Positions 22,709 to 33,324 of a DNA stretch of 64,000 nucleotides are shown piece after piece. Positions within the stretch are counted from its first letter, which is position 1; every line of letters begins with the position of its first letter. The position numbers and the translations under genes are program-made. The DNA lies in NCBI GenBank assembly GCA_944990035.1, contig CALYLX010000071.1:310001-374000 (forward strand), in the 5' to 3' direction. The stretch is from Clitopilus passeckerianus. Taxonomy: Eukaryota > Basidiomycota > Agaricomycetes > Agaricales > Entolomataceae. The notes under the pieces are model-generated. The model was not told the origin of the DNA. It saw nothing but the letters and a program-made list of their open reading frames with translations, and searched no databases.

Positions 22709-23864
22709 TCAGACATCCGCGTATACTCGCATGTCTGATCTCCGATTATAATGGCCCGATTCTGAGCTGGCTATCGCGGTAATTGAAGAAGAAAGCCTGC
22801 CACTTTCTTTGGTAGACTGGAACCGATCACTGAATTGCATTCGGCTTAGGACAACCTCAGAAGGTTGCTTCCAGGCATCTTCCCTAACGACACGGGACAT
22901 GAGAAGGAAAGTGGATAGGGCCTATGGTCGCGTTGAGTCAACACCCATCGCTGTGGCGGATGTGCGTTCAAACGTACCTGGACTTGAGCCACTATCGGGA
23001 CACCGAAGAACTGGGCGCCATGGAACGCAAATGGGAATACGACTGCGGGTATCTGAATCACAATGTTGATTGCGGCGGATTCGAGTACCATGGTAGCGAT
23101 CGATATGTAATGCTTGCCGTATCCAGAGCCGAAAATCTTACGGGCGTTGTTTCGATGGAAGAATAGGCGTGCTGCTATGAGGATGCTGAATATGCAGTTC
23201 ACGGCCAAGGTTCCGATGAAGATGAACGAGAGTGTCAGCCCCGTGAAAGCTCGCAGCTCCAGAGCCAGATGCGTGATTCCAACACCTACGAACCGAAGAA
23301 AGTGTTCTTAGAATCGAGTAGAAGCCCAGTAGGTTCGAGGATCTCGCACCTAAGATGCCAGCAAATGCGAAAACAAGCAATGAACGCACAGCCATTCGGA
23401 GCGGGTTAGTGCAGCTGTTGTAGAGAATCCAACACCTCCATAGCTAGGATAGAAGTGATTTACTTCGTCAGCTCTTTCAGGAAATCATCAGAGGAAGTCG
23501 AACCCACCAGGAGGCCATCCGTCATGAAAAGATTTATCACGAAGAAGACATTTGCTGCACCTTTGATCCCAGGACACCGAAGGTTTTCGAATTCGATATC
23601 GGCAAAGGCAGCCATAGATGGATTGGGCTGTTCCGATTTTGCACCGATAGTAGCCGCCAGCTGGACCGTGCAAAGCAAGAACAGGAAGCCAATGTATACC
23701 CTTAGTAGGATTAGCTTGGTGTTTCTCCTTCGTAACGTGGCTGCCTTGCGGTTCAGTGCCTTCAATGCCCTCACGATCAGCGTCAGGCTGATACCCCATG
23801 CTATACTCGGGAGTATCAGGTCACCCAACAGCACTATGGGAGCCAGCCGATTGTGTTCTGACAT
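22709..23864 (-). CDS. Seven-TM orphan membrane protein, basidiomycete family (copy 1)
   Basis: The start at 23864 reads MSEHNRLAPIVLLGDL. Hydrophobic segments follow: LPSIAWGISLTLIV, LLRVYIGFLFLLCTVQLA, then VINLFMTDGLLV spliced to WRCWILYNS, MAVRSLLVFAFAG, LSFIFIGTLAVNCIFSIL, ATMVLESAAINIVIQ and FFGVPIVAQVQ. The spliced TDGLLVWRCW motif, the ARLFFHRNNARKIFG loop and the ESAA helix are typical of a large Agaricomycete family of GPCR-like proteins without known ligand. The last exon (22709-22938) is a Ser-rich cytosolic tail ending RVYADV-stop. A paralogue lies at 31370-32498. Plasma-membrane location is inferred from topology. Confidence 0.7.
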
Positions 23865-25031
23865 TGGGGAAAGAAGGCAGAGAAGGGTACACCTCTAATC
23901 TGCACATCAGGGAGTTTATACCATGACTTTGTGGGAAGAAAATCTTCTTAGGCGTGTTCTATTCCGGAATGGGATGAGTGTCTTGGCCACAGAGAAAGCT
24001 TGTGCAGGAGCCGCGTTAGATCTGCTTCGATCTTTGATGAGGACTGTCAAAAGGGCCACAAGGCAACCAAGATCAGCAAGGCATTGCGTGAAGAGGATCC
24101 TTTTTGCGTCCACGGGGTCGACTGAAGTCGATCTTGATAAGTGTCAGCCGGTAAGCTTTATCAAGCGAGCAAAGTCCGAGATGACGACAGCGCGAGAGAC
24201 TCGGAATGACCCGACGTTGGGGAAACCAGGAAACAATCCTAGGCAGCAAATCCGTGTATTATTTTACAAAATCGGTAGTTTCACGGGTAGGTAACCGGGA
24301 TACGCCCAAGTTCTCGATGAAAAAAAGCCTGTCGTAGCTTTCCGCAAGGTGCCCAAAGGCAGTGCGTGTAAAGAAGCAGAAGGAACGCAAGGTCTTTCCG
24401 TTGCCCCAGAGTAACGCTACAATTGTAGGAGTTTAGCGACTGGTGGGGGATCAGCAACCCTGGTTCTCAGTCTGTCTACCCGCCGATTCGGGGGTATGTA
24501 AAGTGACCTAATGGGGTTGGCTGCGCGGTTGTCGAGTTTGCTGGGTGGACCCTTTCGAAAGTGCTTCCGCTCAGCACAGGCACCCTCCACAAATGTCAGG
24601 CATCGGACCGAAGGTACGGATTTATGGACAAGAGTTTAGGGCGCTGCCAGTGTGTATGGCGAGTAGGACGCACGACTTTTGAGGGAGAGTAGTCAAAGAG
24701 TCTGGAATGCCTTGGCCGTGCACATCAGAAGGATGGCAGGCGCTGGCTTTCTGATTGCGACTGGGTTGACCATACTAGCGGTCGTCGAGGGCATTCCAGT
24801 ACTTTGGACGATTGCTATAGTGGAGACCACTTCTCGAACTTGCGGTGCGTGCTGTAGCTCGCGTCTTTATGCTCCCCGCGGCTCGAGTAACAAATACGAC
24901 CACGAACTTGTTTGAGGCGAAAATGTGATGTCGATTATGTTCAAATTCTTCGCTTTAACGTATTCTCGAATTTATACAGATGTGTGTAAGAGGATCTCGT
25001 AAACGATGGACGGAAGAATGATGATATACTC
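23865..25031. other. Intergenic region, about 1.2 kb
   Basis: Promoter side of the first 7-TM gene and 3' side of the next membrane-protein gene. Short frames only (for example plus strand 24679-24915). I see no gene, repeat or RNA. Confidence 0.45.
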
Positions 25032-26637
25032 CTAACGAGGTTCAAAAGCTATTACTAGGGAAGCATCATTTCGGGGTTCACTGACTGGTCCTGCACTCTC
25101 TTCGAGGCCATGCCTGTGTACAACAGGGTCATCCCTAGAAGCTATAGCTTGACTTTCGTTGTAGTCGGGAGGGGCGTCCAAAAGGTCGTTCTGCGTCCCA
25201 GAAGACGGGGCTGCAGAAGGAGCGTACCCATACGGCCTTAGGCCAGCGTAGGGGCGGTTGCACTGAGCGTCCATGATTTGGTTTAGGTATGCGAATGCAA
25301 TGGCCGAGGAGGCGGCGCCGAGGACTAGAAGAGTGATACAAGACATCAATGAAAGGAGAGAAGGTTTCAAGGAGAAAGCAGGCTTGCCTAGGCTAGTCAC
25401 GAGAACGAGGATGGCATCCCAGGAGTCGCTGCGCCAGGATCGGTTGCACCCTGAATGATACATTAGCGTGGAGAATAGGAGAAAGGAGAAGTTGCCAACA
25501 GTCAAGGGTATTCTTTGCAGCATCATTCTCGGCAGGAAGGTGACTGCTGGGCCCGAAGATCGAATACTACTCGGAGGACTAGCAGATGCTTTCATAAAGA
25601 CTTGACTTGTGTAGCTCACATAAGTGACTTTAGAGTCAACCGCCACCGTACATGCAGTAATTAAGGTGTGCCGTGGGATTCGTTAGCAATATAATTATGG
25701 CAGCCTTTCGTCCGAAGAAACTCGCCTTCCAGGCAAAATGAGTTATAGTTTGAGCAATACTCGCTCCTCCAACGGTCAAGGTTGCGAGAATACTAAGTTA
25801 GGCATACACCCCAACAAGGGGTTCCCGACGCTGAAGTTCCGGGCATCAGGATTACAAGAGAGGAGTTTAAGTGCTGCAAACGTTCTGAGGAGCTGGAGTC
25901 AAGGTGAGGAGGGATTCAAAATTATCAACGGTCAGAACTTACACTGATGAATGTGCCTACAGCGTAGGCGAAACCTATTGCCAAAAAGAGGCTGGAAATA
26001 CCACTGGAGCGTTCTGTGGAGAGTATTAGGCTAATGCAACAAAGGTTAGCAAGGGAGTAAGAACCGTTTAGGTCAGCAGCGAAGTTCCAGAAGTAGCCAG
26101 CCTGGATAGACAGGAGCAAAGTCAGAAGCGATCGTAACACGGAGGTACGGAAGTTATAACAGCTCTGTGGGCATATGATTAGGTGCGGGAAGCAGTAGCA
26201 GTGCTAGTAGAAAGTAAGCTTACAAGACTCCCGCCAACCATCCACCAGCAAAAGCCACTGGATACTACAGTTCCAAATTTACCTTCGGAGGAACAGCATG
26301 TTCGAACTCACTGATAAAAACGCCATGTCGGAGGCTCTCTCTATACGAGTAGGAATTAGTAATAAAAGCATAAATACTTCGAGCTGATTACAGGAGAATC
26401 AGCACTGAATGTTCTCAGGTCCAGCTTCAACCGATGCTAACCTAGGAAAGAGGCGAGTCATCAGCAGGAACCACAGGGCCTCATCTCACAAAACGTGCCT
26501 TTGGTCTGGGGCCCCCTATTCGCCTGCATTCCGAGGATTACCACTGGTCAATGGCCGAAGGTTCAGAGTCGGTATAGAGGCTGTTAGTGACAGCGAGCTG
26601 GTTGCACCCAAATGTATGAAGGGCCAAGGGAAGACAT
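25032..26637 (-). CDS. Polytopic membrane protein of unassigned family (copy A)
   Basis: A many-exon gene whose 3' part is clear and whose start is not. Spliced segments read LWFLLMTRLFPSIYAFIT, LRHGVFIMAFAGGWLAG, AVITSAGYFWNFAADLN and SSLFLAIGFAYAVGTFIS. Then come VAVDSKVTYVSYTSQ, LLVLGAASSAIAFAYLNQI and a hydrophilic tail with PPDYNESQAIASRDD ending AFEPR-stop at 25032. Five to seven TM segments are likely. The same exon pattern, tail motif (GQAMASRD) and FEPR/VEPR end occur in copy B at 27754-29479. The N-terminal exons can be placed only by comparison with copy B; the ATG at 26637 is a guess. Function is unknown. Confidence 0.5.
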
Positions 26638-26770
26638 AATTATGATTGCTAAATATGGATTAGTTTGACGCGACGTGAAAGTCACGTGTACAGATCCCTG
26701 GCCTGATTAAATGTCACCAAAATCGAACTGAAGGAACTGAGTTACGTAGAGGCGTTCAAGGTGGTATATA

Positions 26771-26800
26771 CAGTGGCGATCAAAAGTATTGCACAGCCAC
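26771..26800 (+). repeat. Left terminal inverted repeat of the MITE
   Basis: Thirty bases starting CAGTGGCGATC and ending CACAGCCAC. It matches the reverse complement of 27487-27516 at 29 of 30 positions by direct comparison. Confidence 0.88.
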
Positions 26801-26969
26801 TGCCATAAATTCGCAACTTTGCGGCACGATATTTCATGAACAGTCGCATATCTTGACTTCAAATAAAGTGTAGTAGATAGCTAGCATCTAAAAAAATATG
26901 CTAAATATTTTTGAGAGCAAAAACGTGTGATTGAGAACCACCAGAATGGATATAAGAAATGGATGATCT

Positions 26970-27112
26970 CAGGTAGATTGGACCCCATACCAGTCAGGAT
27001 TGGCTCGACAGAATTTCTTAAGGGCTAGATATATTGTAGCCAGACATCGAAAGTAGCCGCAGCAGCTAAAATCTCGCAAAGTGTCTCGTGAAAAGTTTCG
27101 AAATCGAGGATG
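26970..27112 (+). repeat. Left arm of the internal 143-bp inverted repeat
   Basis: Runs from CAGGTAGATTGG to TCGAGGATG. Against the reverse complement of 27171-27313 I count one mismatch (TTTCGAAATCG versus TTTCGCAATCG). A transcript across it would form a long hairpin. Confidence 0.9.
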
Positions 27113-27170
27113 TACAATCGCAATATTCGGCGAAATTGAACGGCTAAATCTCGCTAAAGTCCCCCTCGCG

Positions 27171-27313
27171 CATCCTCGATTGCGAAACTTTTCACGAGAC
27201 ACTTTGCGAGATTTTAGCTGCTGCGGCTACTTTCGATGTCTGGCTACAATATATCTAGCCCTTAAGAAATTCTGTCGAGCCAATCCTGACTGGTATGGGG
27301 TCCAATCTACCTG
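27171..27313 (-). repeat. Right arm of the internal 143-bp inverted repeat
   Basis: Runs from CATCCTCGATTGCG to CCAATCTACCTG. It mirrors 26970-27112, separated by the 58-nt spacer 27113-27170. Confidence 0.9.
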
Positions 27314-27486
27314 AAATCACCCACTTCTTTTACTGCCCACACTGATAGTAGATAAAATCCATTAAATTCTCAAAAAAATCATTATAAGGTAGATCGGGTT
27401 CTAAATAATGGAACTACATTTTATTTCAAGTAGTTACGGGTCGTCGATGTCAAGATATCGTCCTCGCGATTTTGTGAGTCGGCTTT

Positions 27487-27516
27487 GTGGCTGTGCAATA
27501 CTTTCGATCGCCACTG
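27487..27516 (-). repeat. Right terminal inverted repeat of the MITE
   Basis: The reverse complement starts CAGTGGCGATCG; the single difference from the left repeat is at its twelfth base. It is followed directly by the TA target duplicate. Confidence 0.88.
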
Positions 27517-27753
27517 TATGACGAGTACGGCACAATTCAAGGGAGTAAAGTCAAAGAGCCTCTGATGCCCCGAGCAGCATATAGCGCCGTGAACTTATCC
27601 GACGCTGAAGAGTAACGCCGAGGATGCTCTTATCATGCGCTCTATTATATTCCCAGAGTTCTACGGGTGCGTGTAAGAAACGTTCTACATGGTACAAGCA
27701 AGAATAAGATATTCTGCGTGCCAGATACGGCCAAAGAATCGGTTGTCGTCCTC

Positions 27754-29479
27754 CTAACGAGGTTCAACAGTGATCAGGGAGGTGGCTTGACGAGGATCGA
27801 CAGGACTCGCTCTCTCGGCGGGACCATGTGTGTGTACACTTGGCCCATCTTCGAACGGATTAAGAGCGTCCCTGGAAGCCATGGCTTGACCTTGATGATA
27901 GTGGGTGGGAGCGACGAAGGGCTCATCTCTTTCTGCCCCTTGCATTCCAGGAAGTGGACCTGCAGGGGAAGCATAACCTCCATACGGGCTTGGGGCACCC
28001 TGGGGAATGTAGGGTGGGTTGTAATGGGCAGGAAAGGTCCCCGGTATGTCGCTTTGGCTGAAGGGTGTGTTCAAAGTGTTGGCAGGACTGGTTGGGTCCA
28101 AGATTTGGAAGAGGTAGCCGAACGCAATTGCTGAGAAGAGGGCAGCGATCACTGGAAGAGTGGCATCAGCTGTTAAGGAATGGCGCGAAGGTGTGAAGGA
28201 AAAAGAAGACTTGCCTGTGATAATCACGAGAACGACGATCCCATACCAGGAGTCATGACGCCACGTATGACTGCACCCTATATTATAGATTGTTAGTAGA
28301 AAGAATAAAAATAGGTAAAGCCACGAACACTCGAGATTGCCAGCCGCAGTGCCGAGTCCAAGAGAAAGATGATAGTTGGGGCCGTAGAATCCATACTAAT
28401 CGCCTGATCAGCATATGGAGCACATCAGGTACGCTTTTAAGGCTCACGTAGGTGACTTTGGAGTCAACAACAACAATACATTCATTGATGAGGGTGTCCT
28501 GTAGCAGTCTATCATCAATATAACTTCAGCAAACCAAGTCTTAAGGAACCATACCTTCCAGGCATAGTGGGTGATAGTACGAGTAACACCAGTCCCAACA
28601 ACAATTAAGATTGCCAGAGTACTCAGGTAAGCATAAGCCCTAATAAGAGGTGTCTGTTGCTGAAGCCCGGCGTCAGTTTCGCAAGAGAGCAACTCATAGA
28701 GCTTGCACTCACCAGACCGGCCGCAATCATTCCGAGAATCTGGAGCCAAGATGAGAAGAACTTCGAGATTGTCATGGTCAAAACTTACGCCAATGAGCAT
28801 GCCTACAGCGTAGACGACACCTATCGCCAGAAAGAAATTGGAAATAGTGCTGGATCGTCCTGTTAAAGATGTTAAATTAATTCAGAAGGGTAACAAGGTA
28901 TTAGATACCGTCTCTGTCAACAGCAAAATTCCTGAAGCAGCCAACCTGGAATCATAGGAGCCGAGTCAGAAGGTGTCTCGACACGGAGGTACGGATGATA
29001 TTACAGCTCTTTAAACATGAGATAAGCAGCGAACGGAGAGCCGAGTCAAAGGTAAGCTTACGAGTACGCCGCCCATAATCCACCAACGCAAGCCGCTGGA
29101 GAGAAGGTTAGATTTACTTTTGGAGGAATGGCTTGATTCAACTCACTAGCTAACACGACATATCGAAGGCTCCCTCGATAAAACCTCGTAATTAAGGCAT
29201 AGAAGCTTCGATCTGAGGGCAGAGAATCAGCCTTGGACTCTGACAAGTTAAGCCTCAACTGGTGCTAACCTGTCAAAGAGGCAACTCATCAGCAAGAAGC
29301 AGAGTAGTCTCAGTAAACAAAACGTGCCTTTCGTCGGAGGTGCTCTGGTCGTCTGCATTCTATAGGTGGCCAGTCAATGGCAGAAGGTCGTCTAGGTCGT
29401 CAGAGTCGGTATAGACGCCGTTAACGACCGCGAGCTTGTTTTTTTCATCACCAAGTTGATGGACCTGAAGGCAGAGCAT
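27754..29479 (-). CDS. Polytopic membrane protein of unassigned family (copy B)
   Basis: Paralogue of copy A. The likely start at 29479 reads MLCLQVHQLGDEKN, then NGVYTDSDDLDD. Spliced segments that follow are LLCFLLMSCLFDSFYALIT, LRYVVLATACVGGLW, IAAGLLQQQTPLIRAY, LAILIVVGTGVTRTITHYAW, VVVDSKVTY and VIAALFSAIAFGYLFQI. The tail is rich in Pro, Gly and Tyr (PPYIPQGAPSPYGGYA), then QGQAMASRDALNPF, and ends TVEPR-stop at 27754. The last exon of about 157 codons is firm; upstream exon borders are approximate. Shared intron positions with copy A indicate tandem duplication. A TYGGY-like low-complexity tail is common in fungal plasma-membrane proteins, but no function can be given. Confidence 0.55.
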
Positions 29480-29904
29480 ACCGTGATTGCCAAATAAGGA
29501 AGCTGAACGCGACGCGAAGGTCACGTGTATCTAATCTTAACCCTACGTTGAGGTTTGGCTTTGCCACAGCCAAGTTGGCTTCATGAACGCTGTGGCCAAC
29601 GACCCGTAGGAGTCAAACGGCAACGAGCACGAGAAAAACCGGGGGGATGCAGAAATGTAAAGAACTGAGCAGGCTACCCAAAGCCTCCCAGTACAAATCA
29701 GTCATTGTGCGTGGCCACTCATCCTTAACCAAATAGCTGTTTGTGACGACTGTATTGCAGTTTCGACGGCAGACGCCTGGCAGCGTCGAAACAGCCATAA
29801 TATCGAAGGAGAACAGTTACTTGGACCAATCACACCCAGCCGCGGCATCTAGGCACAAGCTCCCGACTTTTAATAGTCTTCCTTTCCGGCTGAATGCCTA
29901 CCCC
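29480..29904. other. Divergent promoter region of copy B and the next plus-strand gene
   Basis: About 425 bp between two divergent genes. No coding exon is certain. The open frame of the plus-strand gene continues upstream to 29743 without an ATG. No clear TATA box was identified. Confidence 0.4.
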
Positions 29905-30895
29905 ATGGCCCTTCTAAGCAAGCCCGACCAATACAATCCGGTGAAGCCACCTTTCGACACCTGGCAGGCTCGAATGGAACGATTTTCAGACGGCCCAAGG
30001 GGTTCAATGACTCTCGATGAGCCCATGAATCTACCATTAATGAAGCTTCAAAACCAGAAAGCGCATCGATTCCCTATGTCGTTTGCTTGCGTTACGAGCA
30101 TCAAGGCCACCAGTTCAAAGAAGAGCGTCCGAGTCAAACTCAATCACAAATTACGAACAGCCATTAACCTGATTGTTGTTCGTAACGCGCAAGCTGGACA
30201 ATCAGAAGATGGAACTCCTCAACTTATCCTGAGAGACGCTGAAGCAGGAGACGCTCCTCGTATTCTACGTGGTAAGCAAAGCGCGCCAAAATATCATATT
30301 CATCAATCTCACTTCTCTTCAGGATGGACATATGTCTTTTGGCCTCGTCTGGATATATACCGAATGCCATACCACCAGCTTATACCAGCGCTTCGCAAGG
30401 GTCTGGAACATATCTGGGAGCAGGGATCAGAACTGGAGGCTAAGTGGGAACAAGATGCGATAGAGGCAATTCAGTCAACTTCTAAAACCGCGGAGAATGA
30501 CACCCTCACAAAGAAGGCCAACAAAACTGCAACGTCTGCAAAACCCAAACGTTCTTTCGAAAGTTACCTGGAACAGCCCAAAGATAAACCTAAGGACGAG
30601 GAGTGGTTGGGATGGTTCAGGTCAATGGCCGATTCCTCTCAGTCCGAAGACGTAAGTTCAAGTCCTTTCAGGTGCTTTCAATTGCTAACGCGTATATTTT
30701 TATTAGCCCAACGCTCTTGAATTTGAAGACCTCATGGAGAAGTACGCTCCTGGTTCGAAAACGGCACCTCAGCAATCACCGTTACCTCCATCCAAGCCCG
30801 AGGCCGAGCCTGAGCGAAAGCATCTGGGAGTTTTGTTCAAACCCAAGCGCCTGGTACTCGAGCGCCCCACCCCGAAGAAGAACAATAGACGATAG
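29905..30895 (+). CDS. Conserved-looking basic protein of unknown function
   Basis: I do not recognise the family. The start at 29905 (MALLSKPDQYNPVKPPF) is the first ATG of a frame open from 29743, so a longer N-terminus from a spliced exon is possible. The core reads KKSVRVKLNHKLRTAINLIVV, then (intron at about 30272-30322) LRGWTYVFWPRLDIYRMPYHQLIPALR, a region dense in Arg, Trp and Tyr. A second intron (about 30652-30704) leads to a Lys/Pro-rich tail ending RPTPKKNNRR-stop. There is no signal peptide, TM segment or catalytic motif. The compact basic build would suit an RNA-binding or mitoribosome-associated protein, but that is only inference. It is flanked by membrane-protein genes of unrelated type. 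Confidence 0.65.
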
Positions 30896-31369
30896 TCTAT
30901 GGGTAGTTTCTCTAAGTGTCGCCGAGGATATGGCAGATTGCGGATCTCCTGACTTGGTGCCTAATGGATCATCAATGGACGGACGCAAATCCCTCCCAAA
31001 TCGTGGGATTGGGCAGATTACGCTCGGGGATCTACTTATCGCGCCAGTGATTGGGCTCTCCCGGGTCCTCGAGATTGGACGTGTCGCATAGGGTGGAAAC
31101 GATCAGCATATCAAGAGACTTTTGGCTTTCCACATGGTATGCAATTCTCTTCCTCGAGAAAATAGCCTCAGGTCTATGATAGTTTTCGGTTGTACCTTGG
31201 GCAGCTCGGGGCTTTTTATTCCCGCTTGTACGGGAATCACTTAGATCTTCATTATCCTATTATCATGTATAATTGTACAATGCTACCATCTTTCATACAC
31301 AGCATGATATTGTTACAGTCCTTGGCACAGCGGCGAACGACGGAAAGCAAAACAGAGTGATAGTACCAA
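30896..31369. other. Intergenic region between convergent genes
   Basis: About 470 bp of 3' flank for both neighbours. No gene, repeat or RNA seen. Confidence 0.45.
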
Positions 31370-32498
31370 TCAAGGTAGAGAAATTCCAGAATCTAAATCG
31401 TAGTTGTAGTTATCCGTCCGACTTTTGTCAGCGTTTGAACGCATGGTGTCGTGCAGAGTAGATGTTGTGGCTTGAGAGAACTGGACAGCATGAGAGACTG
31501 GACACTCATCGTCATGGTTCCAAGCTTTATCTTGCGCTACCCGATGGATAACCAGGAAAGTTGCCAATGCCTGCAGAACTACAATTAGAAATGGCTATGG
31601 TGTGTTGAAGAATCACGACACACCTGTGTCTGTGCAAGAAGAGGAATTCCAAAGAACAAAGCACCGAGCGTGAATGGAAATACTACCGCAGGGATCATGA
31701 AGACGATACTGATTGAAGCCGATTCAAGAATCATGGCCACAATTGAGATGTATCGCCCGCCGAAGCCTGGCCCGATGAGCTTCCTCACTCGTTGGCGGTG
31801 GAATAGTAAGCGGGCTACCAGGAAGATGTTTAAAACGGCGTTCAAAGTAAGGCTAGATATGAGGAAGTAGGATATCGTTCGAGCTGCGGGAGAGCTTAGT
31901 TCTTGAACGAGGTGGGCAATGCCGGTTCCTGAAGGTGAGGCTCTTAGTATTGGATAGAAATAGTTTGGTAAGACACTTACCGATCACGGCCATATAGACC
32001 AGCACAAGAAGGGATCGGACTCCCCATCTCAGCGCTCTTGAACTACGAATACTGTATAGAACCCAGCAGCGCCAGAGCTTCCGGGAACCGTCGATGTTAA
32101 TGCGAGGGAAAGCCTTCGTGTTATGGGACTCTCACCAGTAACCCATCCGTCAATAATGTCGTCACAAAATAAGCCAGGTTGACTCCAATCTTAACTCCAA
32201 CACATTTGCTCCTTTCCCAATCGATGTTTGCGAAGACTGCAATTGATGGATTGGGCTGCTCCGCCTTGGCTATTGTAATGGCCACGAGCTGGGCCAGGCA
32301 GAGAACATAGAGCACAGAGATGAACGCCAGCATGATCTTTGGCTGCCTCTGTGATGGCCTTCGCTTGAGTTTCTTTCCCAGCGTGCTCGCGCACTGAACG
32401 AAGAGAAGCGTGTTCATCCCCCAAGCGATACTAGGCAGACTCATATCGCCCAGCAGGACCAGTGCCGGCCTCCATCTTGAAGTCTGGTACTCTGCCAT
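31370..32498 (-). CDS. Seven-TM orphan membrane protein (copy 2)
   Basis: Paralogue of 22709-23864. The start at 32498 reads MAEYQTSRWRPALVLLGDM, then LPSIAWGMNTLLFV, IMLAFISVLYVLCLAQLVA and EQPNPSIAVFANIDWERSKC. The first exon runs YFVTTLLTDGLLV and continues in a spliced Trp/Tyr exon (about 32030-32080). Later exons are SYFLISSLTLNAVLNIFLVARLLFHR (about 31800-31880), MILESASISIVFMIPAVVFPF and FFGIPLLAQTQ. A hydrophilic tail with many Ser/Thr/Asp ends LDSGISLP-stop at 31370. The EQPNPS motif in the extracellular loop and the final Q-intron-A junction are shared with copy 1, showing common descent. Ligand and partners are unknown. Confidence 0.7.
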
Positions 32499-33324
32499 GA
32501 AAGATAGGCTGGAGGAGGGGGGAGGAATTGTGTTCCTAGTCGATGTTAGGTGTTATAAGTCATGTTTTGCAAGACAGCCAAGGAGACTCGAGCCAGATCT
32601 TCGAATACCGAGACACGCACGATGGTGGATGGGATCATATCCTGTGTAGCCCTTAGTATGCTTCCATCAGAGCCTCGGATCTGAGTGAGAGATAGCGATT
32701 TGATGAGTATCATCGGTTGGGAAGCGTGATGATTGCATTCCAAGATGTGTCCAATGGTGCATGAGGTTTTCAGGTTTGAACCAAGGTATATTTTGAGAAT
32801 GACTTCGCCGGCAGTGATTTTCATGAGAATTTGGAGTGATCTTCAGACCCCGGGCCTTAGAGCCAATCCGATTCGCATTGGGGTGGTTCCGAGAAATTGA
32901 GTCCACAGTTGATCAGCCGGTTGTCAGAGCCTAGTAAGCCGCAATAGAAATGGTACAGTTGTCCAGAGCTTGGGTCATTCTGTAAGTGCCGTCGGTGCCC
33001 GAGTTTTGTATTTGTTGGATGTCTTCTAATGAATATTTCAGGTTTATTTCCGGCGCTGAACAGAACATTAGTTTATTGAGCCATCTTTAATTCCTTTGGT
33101 TAGCTGCAAGGCAAATGTTTACGATACTTGCGAGGAAGAGGTCAAGGCAGTCGGAGAGGTCGAAAACCGAAGCGGAGGAGGCACGTCGGAGTCTCGGAGA
33201 TTCAGAGGAGGGATAGTGACCGAAAAGGCAAAGGTCTCCCACGCTTTTACATCGTCAACGCAGCCCCCGCCACGCTGCCAATCGCAGCTCACAAGCATTA
33301 AGGGACTCGAGAACTCCTGCGACA
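32499..33324. other. Divergent promoter region between 7-TM copy 2 and YIP1-family gene
   Basis: About 0.8 kb. Minus-strand short frames at 32546-32906 and 33119-33406 have no family look. No repeat or RNA was recognised. Confidence 0.45.

Larger units (their letters stand above)
26771..27516. mobile_element. Foldback MITE with Tc1/mariner-type ends
   Basis: A 746-bp element flanked by TA (26769-26770 and 27517-27518), the target duplication of Tc1/mariner elements. Terminal inverted repeats of 30 bp (26771-26800 and 27487-27516) begin CAGTGGCGATC and differ at one position. Weaker inverted similarity continues inward for about 70 bp. The centre holds a second, nearly perfect inverted repeat of 143 bp per arm with a 58-nt spacer. 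The two overlapping opposed open frames there (26969-27202 minus, 27081-27314 plus) are products of the palindrome, not genes. No transposase is present, so movement would need one in trans. It sits between the paralogous genes A and B. Confidence 0.85.

Noticed and set aside
26969..27314. Two opposed 77-codon open frames with identical C-terminal halves
   Set aside because: They are mirror images produced by the palindrome; no start context, introns or family support a gene.
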